Positions 16,776 to 25,219 of a stretch of DNA of 64,000 nucleotides are shown piece by piece. Position 1 is the first letter of the stretch; every line of letters begins with the position of its first letter. The DNA comes from Oceanospirillaceae bacterium (GTDB taxonomy: Bacteria; Pseudomonadota; Gammaproteobacteria; Pseudomonadales; Oceanobacteraceae): the NCBI GenBank assembly GCA_024234265.1, contig JACKOM010000006.1, forward strand, positions 62,001 through 126,000, in the 5' to 3' direction. A program made the translations under genes and the position numbers. The notes under the pieces were generated by a model, which was not told the DNA's origin, did no database searches, and saw only the letters and a program-made list of their open reading frames with translations.

Positions 16776-18092
16776 ATGTTGTTTGTGGTGCTTTGCATGG
16801 TGATTACCAGCTTGCGGCTGGTGACTTACAGCAATTCCATTAATTCGGCTTATCACGATATCCAGCTGATAGTTTCCGTACATATCGATGAATTGAATGA
16901 TGTGCTGGCCGCCGATGGTGTTAAGGGGGTTATTCAGCGTTTGCCTGTCATGTTACGCGAATCCGGTGATGTTCATTTGTATATGGGGGTGCGCGCCGCA
17001 GGGGAAATTACCGGAAATCTGCATGTATGGCCAAAAGGGGATCTCAATTCACATCGCTGGTGGCGAATGACTCTGCCGTATTATCCAGCCCAGGCTGAAA
17101 CCGATATTTATTTCCGTTTAATTCCGCTGGATGCCAACACTCAGTTATTGGTGGGGTATGACTTACAAGGTGTTGAGCTTATTCGCAAAACCCTGGGAAA
17201 TGTTTTGCTGGATAACGCGGTTTTATCGGTTGTATTGTCACTTACCCTGGTGTTTTTGATGTTGTGGATGCTCAACCGGCATTTGCAGCGTTATAACCAT
17301 GTGTGTGAGCAGGTGATGGAGGGTAATCTCGATTATCGTATCCGTCTGCATGGTCATTCTGATCAGTTTGAAAAACTCAGTGGCAATATCAATCGCATGC
17401 TCGACTGGAACTGCGTGCTGCTAGATACCGTAAAAGATACCAGTAATGCCATTGCTCACGATATGCGAACCCCTTTGAGCCGCTTACGTTTGCAGTTACG
17501 CAGCATGGCGGAAACCCAAGAGCAGCCGGAGAAATTGAGAGAAGAGTTACAGGGGGCCGTGGCGCAGCTGGATTATATGGTCACCCTGTTTGATAACATT
17601 TTGAAAATTGCTAAAGCAGAATCCAAAGAAGCGCGCACTTTATTTGAGTATTTTGATTTGCGCGCATTGGTGGAAGATGTTTTGGATCTGTATGAGTCCG
17701 TATTGGAAGAAAAAAATAAACCTTTGCTGCGTCATATGACGGGGCAGAGTATTCATTTGTTGGGCGATCGCCACCTGATTGGCCAGTCGTTGGTGAATTT
17801 ATTGGAAAATACACTGAAGTATTCACCCCCCGAAACGCCGGTTGATGTTTTTTTGCATGCCAGTGCACAGGAGATCAGCCTACAGGTGGCTGACCGCGGT
17901 GCGGGTATCGCACCGGAACTGCGTGAAAAGGTCACGGGGCGTTTTTTCCGGGCAGATAAAAGCCGGCATTCAGAAGGTGTGGGGCTTGGTTTATGTCTGG
18001 TGAACGCGGTGATGATATTGCACGGGGGGCGATTATCTTTGTTGGATAACAACCCCGGTTTGCGTGTTGAGCTGAGTTTTCCGCGAAAATAA
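16776..18092 (+). CDS. Sensor histidine kinase partner of the OmpR-type regulator
   Basis: At least 438 residues: first membrane segment (LFVVLCMVITSL), a periplasmic domain of about 130 residues, a second segment near 147-167, HAMP, phosphoacceptor H228 in IAHDMRTPLSR, and the ATPase domain (GVGLGLCLVNAV). The first ATG at 16776 falls inside the first membrane helix and has no ribosome site. The frame is open upstream and reads RRIKAFIGSFSFRLGL, a natural cytoplasmic lead, so the true start is probably a non-ATG codon overlapping the end of the regulator gene (for example CTG at 16725, after AAGGGGG). Confidence 0.9.
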   Translation: MLFVVLCMVITSLRLVTYSNSINSAYHDIQLIVSVHIDELNDVLAADGVKGVIQRLPVMLRESGDVHLYMGVRAAGEITGNLHVWPKGDLNSHRWWRMTLPYYPAQAETDIYFRLIPLDANTQLLVGYDLQGVELIRKTLGNVLLDNAVLSVVLSLTLVFLMLWMLNRHLQRYNHVCEQVMEGNLDYRIRLHGHSDQFEKLSGNINRMLDWNCVLLDTVKDTSNAIAHDMRTPLSRLRLQLRSMAETQEQPEKLREELQGAVAQLDYMVTLFDNILKIAKAESKEARTLFEYFDLRALVEDVLDLYESVLEEKNKPLLRHMTGQSIHLLGDRHLIGQSLVNLLENTLKYSPPETPVDVFLHASAQEISLQVADRGAGIAPELREKVTGRFFRADKSRHSEGVGLGLCLVNAVMILHGGRLSLLDNNPGLRVELSFPRK

Positions 18093-18094
18093 AT

Positions 18095-18733
18095 TCAGGA
18101 CATTTGCCCGAGTAATTGTGTTGCGGCGCGGTTTAAACGTCTGCGGCTGAACATTAGCTGCCAGCGGCGCCCGCCGACCTGACGCCATAACATGGCGGAG
18201 CGGATGCCGGCAAGTAACAGGGCGCGGATTTTATTGGCGTTCTGATTATTCTGCAGGTGCTGCGCCGTGCCCGTGACATGGATGCGGTAGCGGAATTTAC
18301 TGATGGTGTCCTGATACAGGCCCGCCAGATTGGCCACCACATTTTCGTGGGTGCTGGCGAAGTGTTGCAGCTGGCGGTTGGCGTTTTCAATGCCTTTGCC
18401 GATGGCATCCAGGGTTTGCGGGTTTTTGCGCAGTTGCCCTTCCAGGTGTAACAGGCTCAGGGCATAACGGATTACATCCGGGCTGGAGCCAGTGCGGGAT
18501 TTGCCATCGGTGAGGAATTTTACTTCCTGCAGGCCAAGGCGCAGGTTGCTCAGTTTGTTGCCATAAACCGCTTCTACGCTTGCAGGGTTCTGATCAAGCA
18601 AAGATTCAATGCTGGTGCGCAGGTGCTCTTCGCTGACTTGCCCGGTTTTAGCGACTTGCTCAACTAAATAAGCCGCCTGAAAAAGCCCGGCAAGGGCCAG
18701 CACCTGATGTTCTGTTTGGGTTTGTTTGTTCAT
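18095..18733 (-). CDS. hflD: High-frequency lysogenization protein HflD homologue
   Basis: The 212-residue, mostly helical protein matches HflD, a membrane-associated protein that in E. coli affects lambda CII stability. Typical stretches are LALAGLFQAAYLVEQVA near the start and KIRALLLAGIRSAMLWRQVGG near the end. The position supports the call: it directly follows mnmA, as in E. coli, with 8 bp between. Its cellular role outside phage biology is not established. Confidence 0.93.
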   Translation of the reverse strand: MNKQTQTEHQVLALAGLFQAAYLVEQVAKTGQVSEEHLRTSIESLLDQNPASVEAVYGNKLSNLRLGLQEVKFLTDGKSRTGSSPDVIRYALSLLHLEGQLRKNPQTLDAIGKGIENANRQLQHFASTHENVVANLAGLYQDTISKFRYRIHVTGTAQHLQNNQNANKIRALLLAGIRSAMLWRQVGGRRWQLMFSRRRLNRAATQLLGQMS

Positions 18734-18741
18734 GTGACGTG

Positions 18742-19842
18742 TTATGACGCCTTTGCAGAAATAGTTTCGATAACGCCGCCGCCCAGGCAGATTTCATCCA
18801 TATAAAATACTACAGACTGGCCAGGGGTAACGGCCCGCTGCGGTTCAGCAAATACAACCCGGTAACCGTCTGCGGTTTTGTGCAGGGTGCATTGCTGATC
18901 CTGCTGGCGGTAACGCACTTTGGCTGTACATTGCAGGGGAAGTTCCGGTTCGCCGTTGACCCAGAAAATGGTTTTTGCGCTCAGTTCTTCGGAAAAGAGC
19001 AGGGGGTGTTCACCACCCTGACCTATGATGAGCACGTTGTTGACCAGATCTTTGGCAACCACATACCAGGGTTCTTCACCGTGGTTGCGTGTGCCGCCGA
19101 TACCAATACCCTGACGCTGGCCCAGGGTGTAATACATCAGCCCCTGATGTTCACCTATATCTTCGTCTTCGGCGGTTTTGATGCGGCCGGGTTTTGCGGG
19201 CAGGTATTGTTGCAGGAAGTCTTTAAAACGACGTTCGCCGATGAAACAAATACCGGTGGAGTCTTTTTTCTTGGCGGTGGCGAGTTGCTGTTCTTCGGCA
19301 ATACGGCGTACCTCAGGTTTTTCCAGCTCACCTACCGGGAAGAGGGTTTGCGCAATTTCATTGCCACCCACGGCATGCAGGAAATAACTCTGATCTTTGT
19401 TGGTGTCCAGCCCGCGTAACAGTTGGGTTTCGCCATTGATGTCACGACGGCGTACATAATGGCCGGTGGCGATCAGGTCAGCACCAAGGCGTTTGGCGTA
19501 ATCCAGAAAGGCTTTGAATTTAATTTCCCGGTTGCAGAGGATGTCGGGGTTTGGGGTGCGGCCGGCTTTGTATTCTTCAAGGAAGTGTTCGAAGACGTTA
19601 TCCCAGTATTCGGCAGCAAAGTTGGCTTTGTGCAGTTTGATGCCCAGCTTGTCACACACGGCCTGTGCATCGGCCATATCTTCCATGGCGGTACAGTATT
19701 CTGTGCCGTCGTCTTCGTCCCAGTTTTTCATGAACAGGCCTTCCACCTGATAACCCTGCTGGATTAACAGATGTGCCGAAACCGAGGAGTCCACACCGCC
19801 GGACATGCCGACGATGACTTTAATATCGCTGTTACTTTTCAT
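18742..19842 (-). CDS. mnmA: tRNA-specific 2-thiouridylase MnmA
   Basis: MnmA puts the 2-thio group on the wobble uridine of tRNA-Lys, -Glu and -Gln. The 366-residue protein has the ATP pyrophosphatase loop GMSGGVDSSVSA, NPDILCN with the first catalytic cysteine, and STGICFIGERRF with the second. The ATG at 19842 is preferred over one at 19914, which adds 24 residues unlike the family; it gives an 11-bp overlap with nudJ. Sulfur reaches MnmA through the Tus relay, whose genes tusDCBE are at 36174-37463, so both ends of the pathway are in this window. Confidence 0.97.
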   Translation of the reverse strand: MKSNSDIKVIVGMSGGVDSSVSAHLLIQQGYQVEGLFMKNWDEDDGTEYCTAMEDMADAQAVCDKLGIKLHKANFAAEYWDNVFEHFLEEYKAGRTPNPDILCNREIKFKAFLDYAKRLGADLIATGHYVRRRDINGETQLLRGLDTNKDQSYFLHAVGGNEIAQTLFPVGELEKPEVRRIAEEQQLATAKKKDSTGICFIGERRFKDFLQQYLPAKPGRIKTAEDEDIGEHQGLMYYTLGQRQGIGIGGTRNHGEEPWYVVAKDLVNNVLIIGQGGEHPLLFSEELSAKTIFWVNGEPELPLQCTAKVRYRQQDQQCTLHKTADGYRVVFAEPQRAVTPGQSVVFYMDEICLGGGVIETISAKAS

Positions 19843-20299
19843 GGGTATTCCGCTTGTGCGGGTGCTCATAGATAAAATCCAGAGGAAAACGTTTGCCCGC
19901 AATGTGATCTTCAATGCATTTGATCACCAGCGGGCTTCTTGCTTTGCCGCTGGCTTTGAGTTCGTCAAGGCTTAACCAGACCGCCCGTTGAATGCCTTCA
20001 TCAAGTTTGTACTCAGGGTGATGCTGCAATGCAGTACCTGTGAAGCACATACGGTGATAGGTGGTTTGGTTGATTTCTGCAAAATAAGTGTAGAGACCCT
20101 GCACCGCATCCAGCTGCACATCCCAGCCGGTTTCTTCCAGCACTTCACGCACTGCTGCTTCGGCATAGGTTTCGTTTTCTTCGAGGTGCCCTGCAGGCTG
20201 GTTATATACCAGCTGATTTTCGGCGATTTCTTCAACCAGAAGGTATTTGCCATTTTGTTCGATAACAGTGGCAACAGTGGCGTTTGGTTTCCAGCGCAT
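19832..20299 (-). CDS. nudJ: Nudix hydrolase NudJ
   Basis: A 155-residue Nudix protein; the box is complete (AGHLEENE then REVLEETGWD, fitting GX5EX7REUXEEXGU). The order rluE-nudJ-mnmA-hflD is that of E. coli, where NudJ dephosphorylates thiamine pyrophosphate intermediates and nucleotides. The gene overlaps the mnmA start by 11 bp and follows rluE by 5 bp, so these genes form one operon. Confidence 0.93.
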   Translation of the reverse strand: MRWKPNATVATVIEQNGKYLLVEEIAENQLVYNQPAGHLEENETYAEAAVREVLEETGWDVQLDAVQGLYTYFAEINQTTYHRMCFTGTALQHHPEYKLDEGIQRAVWLSLDELKASGKARSPLVIKCIEDHIAGKRFPLDFIYEHPHKRNTHEK

Positions 20300-20304
20300 G
20301 CTTT

Positions 20305-20937
20305 TTACCTTGGGAATTTGCGCGCCATACTAGCGGATTTACGCTTGCCTTTAAATTGCCCGGTTTTGGGTTTAGCTGTTGCAATCGGGTCCGGCACGTT
20401 TAAAACGCGGTATTCGCCGGGTTGCAGCCCATCTAAGTGCCAGTCGCCAATGTGCATGCGGATCAGGCGTAACGTCGGGAAACCTACGGCGGCTGTCATG
20501 CGCCGCACCTGGCGGTTACGGCCTTCTTTGATCGTGAGGGATATCCAGCTGGTGGGAATGTTGGCCCGCTGGCGGATAGGCGGGTTGCGCTCCCACAGAT
20601 CCGGGGGTGAAATTTCAACGGCAATTGCGGGTTGGGTTGGGCCATCATTCAGGATGACTCCTTTTTGCAAAGCTGCCAGTGCTTCAGGGGTGATGTTACC
20701 TTCTACCTGCGCGTAATAGGTTTTGGGCATTTTACGTTCAGGGTGGCTGATTTCGTGTTGCAGTAACCCGTTATCGGTTAAGAGCAATAAACCTTCAGAG
20801 TCATAATCAAGACGCCCGGCGGGGTACACACCTTTGATATCTACATAATTGGCGAGAGTGGCTTTATCGGAGTTTTCATCGGAGGAAAACTGCGACATTA
20901 CCTGAAAGGGTTTATTCAGCAGAACTAACTTGGCCAT
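20305..20937 (-). CDS. rluE: 23S rRNA pseudouridine(2457) synthase RluE
   Basis: The 210-residue enzyme is a short RluE-type synthase without an S4 domain. The catalytic motif AGRLDYDSEGLLLLT holds D44, and KMPKTYYAQVEG and RNRQVRRMTAAVGFPTLRL are typical of the RsuA/RluB/E/F branch. It modifies one uridine of 23S rRNA. Gene order and overlap with nudJ support the specific name. Its promoter must lie in the 130-bp gap before cspD. In E. coli and Pseudomonas isocitrate dehydrogenase sits next to this spot; here it does not. Confidence 0.95.
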   Translation of the reverse strand: MAKLVLLNKPFQVMSQFSSDENSDKATLANYVDIKGVYPAGRLDYDSEGLLLLTDNGLLQHEISHPERKMPKTYYAQVEGNITPEALAALQKGVILNDGPTQPAIAVEISPPDLWERNPPIRQRANIPTSWISLTIKEGRNRQVRRMTAAVGFPTLRLIRMHIGDWHLDGLQPGEYRVLNVPDPIATAKPKTGQFKGKRKSASMARKFPR

Positions 20938-21026
20938 TCATCTACTCTGTTGTGCCCGGGGTGCATGAAAGAGGGATGATTATAAAGTGTTGTTACGGGT
21001 TACCCTAATTTCGATTTGACCAAATC

Positions 21027-21053
21027 AAAAAAGCCGGCAAAAGCCGGCTTTTT
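21027..21053 (-). terminator. Terminator after cspD
   Basis: Stem AAAAAGCCGGC / GCCGGCTTTTT with a four-base loop; on the minus strand the T run follows the stem. Its symmetry would let it work from either side. Confidence 0.9.
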
Positions 21054-21067
21054 CAGGAAAACTGGTA

Positions 21068-21343
21068 TCAGATTTCACTGGATGCAGGTTCCGCCAGAAC
21101 TTTGTCTGCATTGGATTTTTGATCGCTACCGGTGGCCACTTCAATTGGCTGGATATTTATAGCGTGAGTGCCTTTATCACCGGGTTTGGTATCGAAGGAG
21201 ACCGCCTGACCGGCTTTGAGGGTCTTGTAGCCTTCCATTTGGATAGATGAATAATGGGCGAACAGATCTTCATTACCGGAATCAGCAAGAATGAAACCGT
21301 AACCTTTGGCATTGTTGAACCACTTTACTTTCCCTGTTTGCAT
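21068..21343 (-). CDS. cspD: Cold-shock-domain protein CspD
   Basis: A 91-residue protein with a cold-shock domain: GKVKWFNNAKGYGFI carries RNP1 and DLFAHYSSI carries RNP2. The acidic Ser/Ala-rich tail after residue 70 makes it longer than CspA and fits CspD, which in E. coli binds single-stranded DNA and slows replication in stationary phase. It is divergent from clpS, the same pairing as in E. coli and Pseudomonas, with 180 bp of shared control region. Confidence 0.93.
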   Translation of the reverse strand: MQTGKVKWFNNAKGYGFILADSGNEDLFAHYSSIQMEGYKTLKAGQAVSFDTKPGDKGTHAINIQPIEVATGSDQKSNADKVLAEPASSEI

Positions 21344-21523
21344 GCGTTTACTCCCTGCACTGACTTGTAATTCTTATTGTCGGTACCATATAGACAGCAG
21401 TCTAATGCTGTACCCGGTGCCGCTAACCTTGTGCCAAAGTTATAGGCTTGTCAAGAGCTGGGTACGGGTAATATTGCCAACTTCAAAGTACCTTTTGCCG
21501 GGTGTTACAAAGGCGAATATCGA

Positions 21524-21874
21524 ATGTTTAAAAGTGAACTAAGATTATCCTCAGGGAACCAAGAGTCGGATGATCACGGAGGTGGCCTGGCAGTTGCATC
21601 GGTTCGACCAGAGCTGCGGCGGCCTTCGATGTACAGGGTGTTAATGCTGAACGACGACTACACCCCCATGGAGTTTGTAGTCGATGTTCTGCAAATGTTA
21701 TTCAACATGAATTCCGAGCAGGCAACACAAGTTATGTTGGCTGTTCATCATCAAGGCAGGGGTGTATGTGGTGTCTTCACACGGGATATCGCAGAAACAA
21801 AAGCGGCTCAGGTCATTGCATTAGCTCGCGAACATCAGCACCCGCTTATGTGTGAAATTGAGCGGGTGGACTAA
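21524..21874 (+). CDS. clpS: ATP-dependent Clp protease adaptor ClpS
   Basis: ClpS brings N-degron substrates to ClpAP. The 116-residue protein has a flexible start and the folded core with YRVLMLNDDYTPMEFVV (the NDD residues bind the substrate N-terminus), MLAVHHQGRGVCGVFTRD and ALAREHQHPLMCEIE. It lies 18 bp before clpA in one operon. The transferases that create N-degrons, ate and aat, are in the next block, so the whole bacterial N-end rule pathway is encoded within 5 kb. Confidence 0.97.
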   Translation: MFKSELRLSSGNQESDDHGGGLAVASVRPELRRPSMYRVLMLNDDYTPMEFVVDVLQMLFNMNSEQATQVMLAVHHQGRGVCGVFTRDIAETKAAQVIALAREHQHPLMCEIERVD

Positions 21875-21892
21875 GCGCAACCGGGAGGCACT

Positions 21893-24166
21893 ATGCTGAA
21901 CAAAGATTTAGAAGCGACCCTTAATACCGCGTTTAAAGAGGCACGTATTAAGCGGCATGAATTTATGACGGTTGAGCACCTGTTGCTGGCGTTGCTGGAT
22001 AATGATGCGGCGCGTGAAGTGCTGAGCGCCTGCGGCAGTGATATTGAGCGTTTACGCAAAGATCTGCTGGATTTTGTGGATTCCACTACACCGTTGATTC
22101 CCCATGATGATCAGGATCGTGAAACCCAGCCGACACTTGGTTTTCAACGGGTTTTACAGCGTGCCGTATTCCATGTGCAGTCATCGGGCAAATCTGAAGT
22201 AACCGGTGCTAATGTGCTGGTGGCAATTTTCAGTGAGCAGGAAAGCCAGGCTGTTTATTTCCTGAAACAGCAAAATATTGCGCGGATTGATGTGGTGAAT
22301 TTCATCAGTCACGGTATTTCGAAGATTTCCCATCAGTCTGAAGAAGCAGAGTCAGAAACCAATGATGAGGAATTTACTGCTGAAGCTCCAGCGGCCGGTG
22401 CGCTGGAAAATTATGCTGTGAATTTAAATCGCCTGGCCCGTGAGGGTAAGGTTGATCCGCTGGTAGGGCGTGATGAAGAATTGCTGCGTGTTATTCAGGT
22501 ATTGGCTCGCCGCCGTAAAAATAACCCGCTGTTAGTGGGGGATAGTGGTGTTGGTAAAACTGCCATTGCTGAAGGTTTAGCTAAGCGAATTGTTGATGGT
22601 CTTGTACCGGAAGTCATGTCGGATGCTGTTGTGTATTGCCTTGATATGGGGGCATTGCTGGCCGGCACTAAATACCGCGGGGATTTTGAAAAACGTTTTA
22701 AAGGTTTGCTGGCCGAATTACGCAAACAAAAACATGCCATTTTGTTTATTGATGAAATTCATACCATTATCGGTGCGGGCGCTGCATCAGGTGGGGTAAT
22801 GGATGCTTCAAATCTGCTGAAACCTATGCTGAGTTCCGGTGAAATCTGCTGTATGGGTTCCACAACATTTACCGAATTTCGCGGTATTTTCGAAAAAGAC
22901 AGCGCCCTGGCCCGTCGCTTTCAAAAAATAGATGTTGTGCAGCCAAGTGTTGACGACACATTCCTGATTCTCAAAGGTTTGAAATCCCGTTTTGAAGCGC
23001 ATCACGATCTTAAATATACCGACAAAGCCCTGCGGGCTGCGGCAGAATTAAGTGAGCGTTATATTCGTGACCGCAATTTGCCGGATAAGGCTATAGATGT
23101 CATCGATGAGGTTGGCGCCAGCCAGCGTTTATTACCTGCCAGTAAACGGAAAAAAGTGGTGGGTGTCGCGGATGTCGAAAAGGTTGTGGCTAAAATTGCG
23201 CGTATCCCTTCGCGCAGTATTTCAACTGACGACAAAAAGTCCCTCAAGGATCTTGATAAAAATCTGAAGATGCTGGTATTCGGGCAGGATGAAGCCATTG
23301 GCACTTTGACTAATGCGATCAAGTTATCCCGTGCTGGGCTGAAGGCAGCGGAAAAACCGATTGGTTCCTTCCTGTTTGCCGGCCCTACTGGTGTAGGTAA
23401 AACGGAAGTCAGTCGTCAGCTTGCCAATATTATGGGTATGGAGCTGGTGCGCTTTGATATGTCCGAATACATGGAGCGTCATACGGTTTCGCGTCTGATT
23501 GGTGCGCCACCCGGCTATGTGGGTTATGACCAGGGCGGCCTGTTGACTGAAGCGGTGAATAAATCACCCCATTGTGTGCTTTTAATGGATGAAATTGAAA
23601 AGGCGCATCCGGATGTATTTAACCTCCTGTTGCAGGTGATGGATCACGGCACGCTCACTGATAACAATGGGCGTAAGACTGACTTCAGGCATGTGGTGTT
23701 GATTATGACGACCAACGCCGGAGCTGAGGCCAGTGCCAAGCGTTCTATTGGTTTCCAGGAGCAGGACAACACCACAGATGCGATGGAAGTCTTACGTAAG
23801 GTGTTTACCCCTGAGTTCCGTAACCGCCTGGATGCGATTATCCAGTTTGCTGCGCTGAATGAAGTCACCATTGAACACGTGGTGGATAAGTTCCTGGTTG
23901 AGTTGCAGGCGCAGCTGGACGAGAAAAAAGTGCTGCTGGATGCAACACCTGCTGCCCGTGCCTGGTTAGCCAAAAACGGTTACGACAAGCAAATGGGCGC
24001 CCGACCAATGGCGCGACTGATTCAGGATAAAGTTAAAAAGCCTTTGGCGGAGCTTATTCTGTTTGGTGCGCTGGCGGACAAAGGCGGAAATGTGCGGATT
24101 GATGTATCCGCTGGTGATGACATTGCGCTCGAAGTCTTTGAGGAAGAATCCGTCGTGATTGTCTGA
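21893..24166 (+). CDS. clpA: ATP-dependent Clp protease ATP-binding subunit ClpA
   Basis: The 757-residue unfoldase has the Clp N-domain (residues 1-145, FMTVEHLLLALL), a first AAA module with Walker A GDSGVGKTA and Walker B LFIDEIHT, and a second with GPTGVGKTEV and LLMDEIEKAHPDV. The ClpP-binding loop (IGF, in KRSIGFQEQ) is present. There is no ClpB-type middle coiled coil, so ClpA is secure. It unfolds ClpS-bound and other substrates and feeds them to ClpP, encoded at 60281. A bidirectional terminator follows. Confidence 0.98.
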   Translation: MLNKDLEATLNTAFKEARIKRHEFMTVEHLLLALLDNDAAREVLSACGSDIERLRKDLLDFVDSTTPLIPHDDQDRETQPTLGFQRVLQRAVFHVQSSGKSEVTGANVLVAIFSEQESQAVYFLKQQNIARIDVVNFISHGISKISHQSEEAESETNDEEFTAEAPAAGALENYAVNLNRLAREGKVDPLVGRDEELLRVIQVLARRRKNNPLLVGDSGVGKTAIAEGLAKRIVDGLVPEVMSDAVVYCLDMGALLAGTKYRGDFEKRFKGLLAELRKQKHAILFIDEIHTIIGAGAASGGVMDASNLLKPMLSSGEICCMGSTTFTEFRGIFEKDSALARRFQKIDVVQPSVDDTFLILKGLKSRFEAHHDLKYTDKALRAAAELSERYIRDRNLPDKAIDVIDEVGASQRLLPASKRKKVVGVADVEKVVAKIARIPSRSISTDDKKSLKDLDKNLKMLVFGQDEAIGTLTNAIKLSRAGLKAAEKPIGSFLFAGPTGVGKTEVSRQLANIMGMELVRFDMSEYMERHTVSRLIGAPPGYVGYDQGGLLTEAVNKSPHCVLLMDEIEKAHPDVFNLLLQVMDHGTLTDNNGRKTDFRHVVLIMTTNAGAEASAKRSIGFQEQDNTTDAMEVLRKVFTPEFRNRLDAIIQFAALNEVTIEHVVDKFLVELQAQLDEKKVLLDATPAARAWLAKNGYDKQMGARPMARLIQDKVKKPLAELILFGALADKGGNVRIDVSAGDDIALEVFEEESVVIV

Positions 24167-24178
24167 TAGCAGAGCAAT

Positions 24179-24204
24179 AAAAAAGCCCCGTAAGGGGCTT
24201 TTTT
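24179..24204. terminator. Bidirectional terminator between clpA and infA
   Basis: Stem AAAAAGCCCC / GGGGCTTTTT with loop GTAA, with A and T runs on its two sides. It serves convergent clpA and infA. Confidence 0.92.
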
Positions 24205-24205
24205 A

Positions 24206-24424
24206 TTAGCGGGCGCGGTAAGTGATACGGCCTTTGCTCAGATCGTATGGAGTCAGTTCCACTTTCACTTTGTCGCCGGTAAGGATGCGGATGTAGTTTT
24301 TGCGCATCTTGCCGGAGATGTGGGCGGTGACAATGTGCCCGTTCTCCAGTTTTACCCGGAACATAGTGTTAGGAAGGGTGTCGATGATCTCACCTTCCAT
24401 TTCGATATGGTCTTCTCTGGACAT
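24206..24424 (-). CDS. infA: Translation initiation factor IF-1
   Basis: The 72-residue protein has the exact family length and the OB-fold sequence of IF-1 (MSREDHIEMEGEIIDTLPNT, GHIVTAHISGKMRKNYIRI, KVKVELTPYDLSKGRI). It binds the ribosomal A site during initiation. The ATG at 24424 is certain from the family; the frame upstream adds 12 unrelated residues. The neighbours clpA on one side and ate/aat on the other are conserved in gammaproteobacteria. Confidence 0.98.
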   Translation of the reverse strand: MSREDHIEMEGEIIDTLPNTMFRVKLENGHIVTAHISGKMRKNYIRILTGDKVKVELTPYDLSKGRITYRAR

Positions 24425-24484
24425 CCACTCACCTTGAGTTGTAGTAAAATTGGGGCGCAATGATGCCTGAATTCATTACCAGAA

Positions 24485-25219
24485 TCAAAGCCATTGCTCA
24501 AATGGCGACCATTCTTCCTTTAAAAACAGTTCCAGCGGTTGGTAGATAGATTTATAGCCCATCTTTTTGTGATTTTTAATCCAGTAGCCTAGGTATACGT
24601 AGGGCAATTGTTGCTGTTTCGCTTTAATTATCTGTTGCAGCACGGCGTATATCCCAAGGCCGCGTTCGGCCGCTTCGGGGGCAAAGAAGGTGTAAATCGC
24701 AGACAGGCCATCATCCACCACATCCACCAGACTACAGGCAATCAATTCATCCCCGTGCCTGATATCCAGAAACCATGAAAACCCGGTGTCGCGGGCGATA
24801 AAATCGCGGTATTGATCCTGTGATGGCGGGTACATTTCACCATCGGCATGGCGGGTGCTGATGTAACGCTCGTACAGCTGATAGTGTTCCTCATCGTTAA
24901 CGGGTTTCACAAAGGTTGCCTGCAGGTCGCTGTTGCGGCTGAGGATGCGTTTGAACCTGCGTCGCCAGTCAAACTGACTCACATTAACCCGGCAGGGGAT
25001 GCAGGCATTGCAATATGGGCAGTGGGGTCGGTAGTAGTGGTTGCCGGAACGCCGGAACCCCAGGCGTGACAGGTTGCTGTATTGCTGCCATGTGGGTGGG
25101 GTTTCAGTGTCGATGAATACAGAATTGGATTTTTCCCCGTTCAGATAACCGCAGTTCTGCGGTTCTATCAGGGTCATGAGTTTTAGTTCTGCATTTTGAT
25201 GTGTGCTGTTTTGGCTCAT
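24485..25219 (-). CDS. bpt: Aspartate/glutamate leucyl(arginyl)transferase Bpt/Ate
   Basis: This 244-residue protein matches the bacterial Ate1-like family, which adds leucine from aminoacyl-tRNA to proteins starting with Asp or Glu. Visible are the cysteine-rich N-domain (YRPHCPYCNACIPCRVNV), SRNSDL, and the C-terminal GNAT-like domain (FFAPEAAERGLGIYAVLQQ and YVYLGYWIKNHKKMGYK). The start overlaps the stop of aat as ATGA, so the two transferases are translationally coupled. Older annotation calls it arginyltransferase; leucyl transfer is what is known for the bacterial Bpt branch. Confidence 0.95.
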   Translation of the reverse strand: MSQNSTHQNAELKLMTLIEPQNCGYLNGEKSNSVFIDTETPPTWQQYSNLSRLGFRRSGNHYYRPHCPYCNACIPCRVNVSQFDWRRRFKRILSRNSDLQATFVKPVNDEEHYQLYERYISTRHADGEMYPPSQDQYRDFIARDTGFSWFLDIRHGDELIACSLVDVVDDGLSAIYTFFAPEAAERGLGIYAVLQQIIKAKQQQLPYVYLGYWIKNHKKMGYKSIYQPLELFLKEEWSPFEQWL

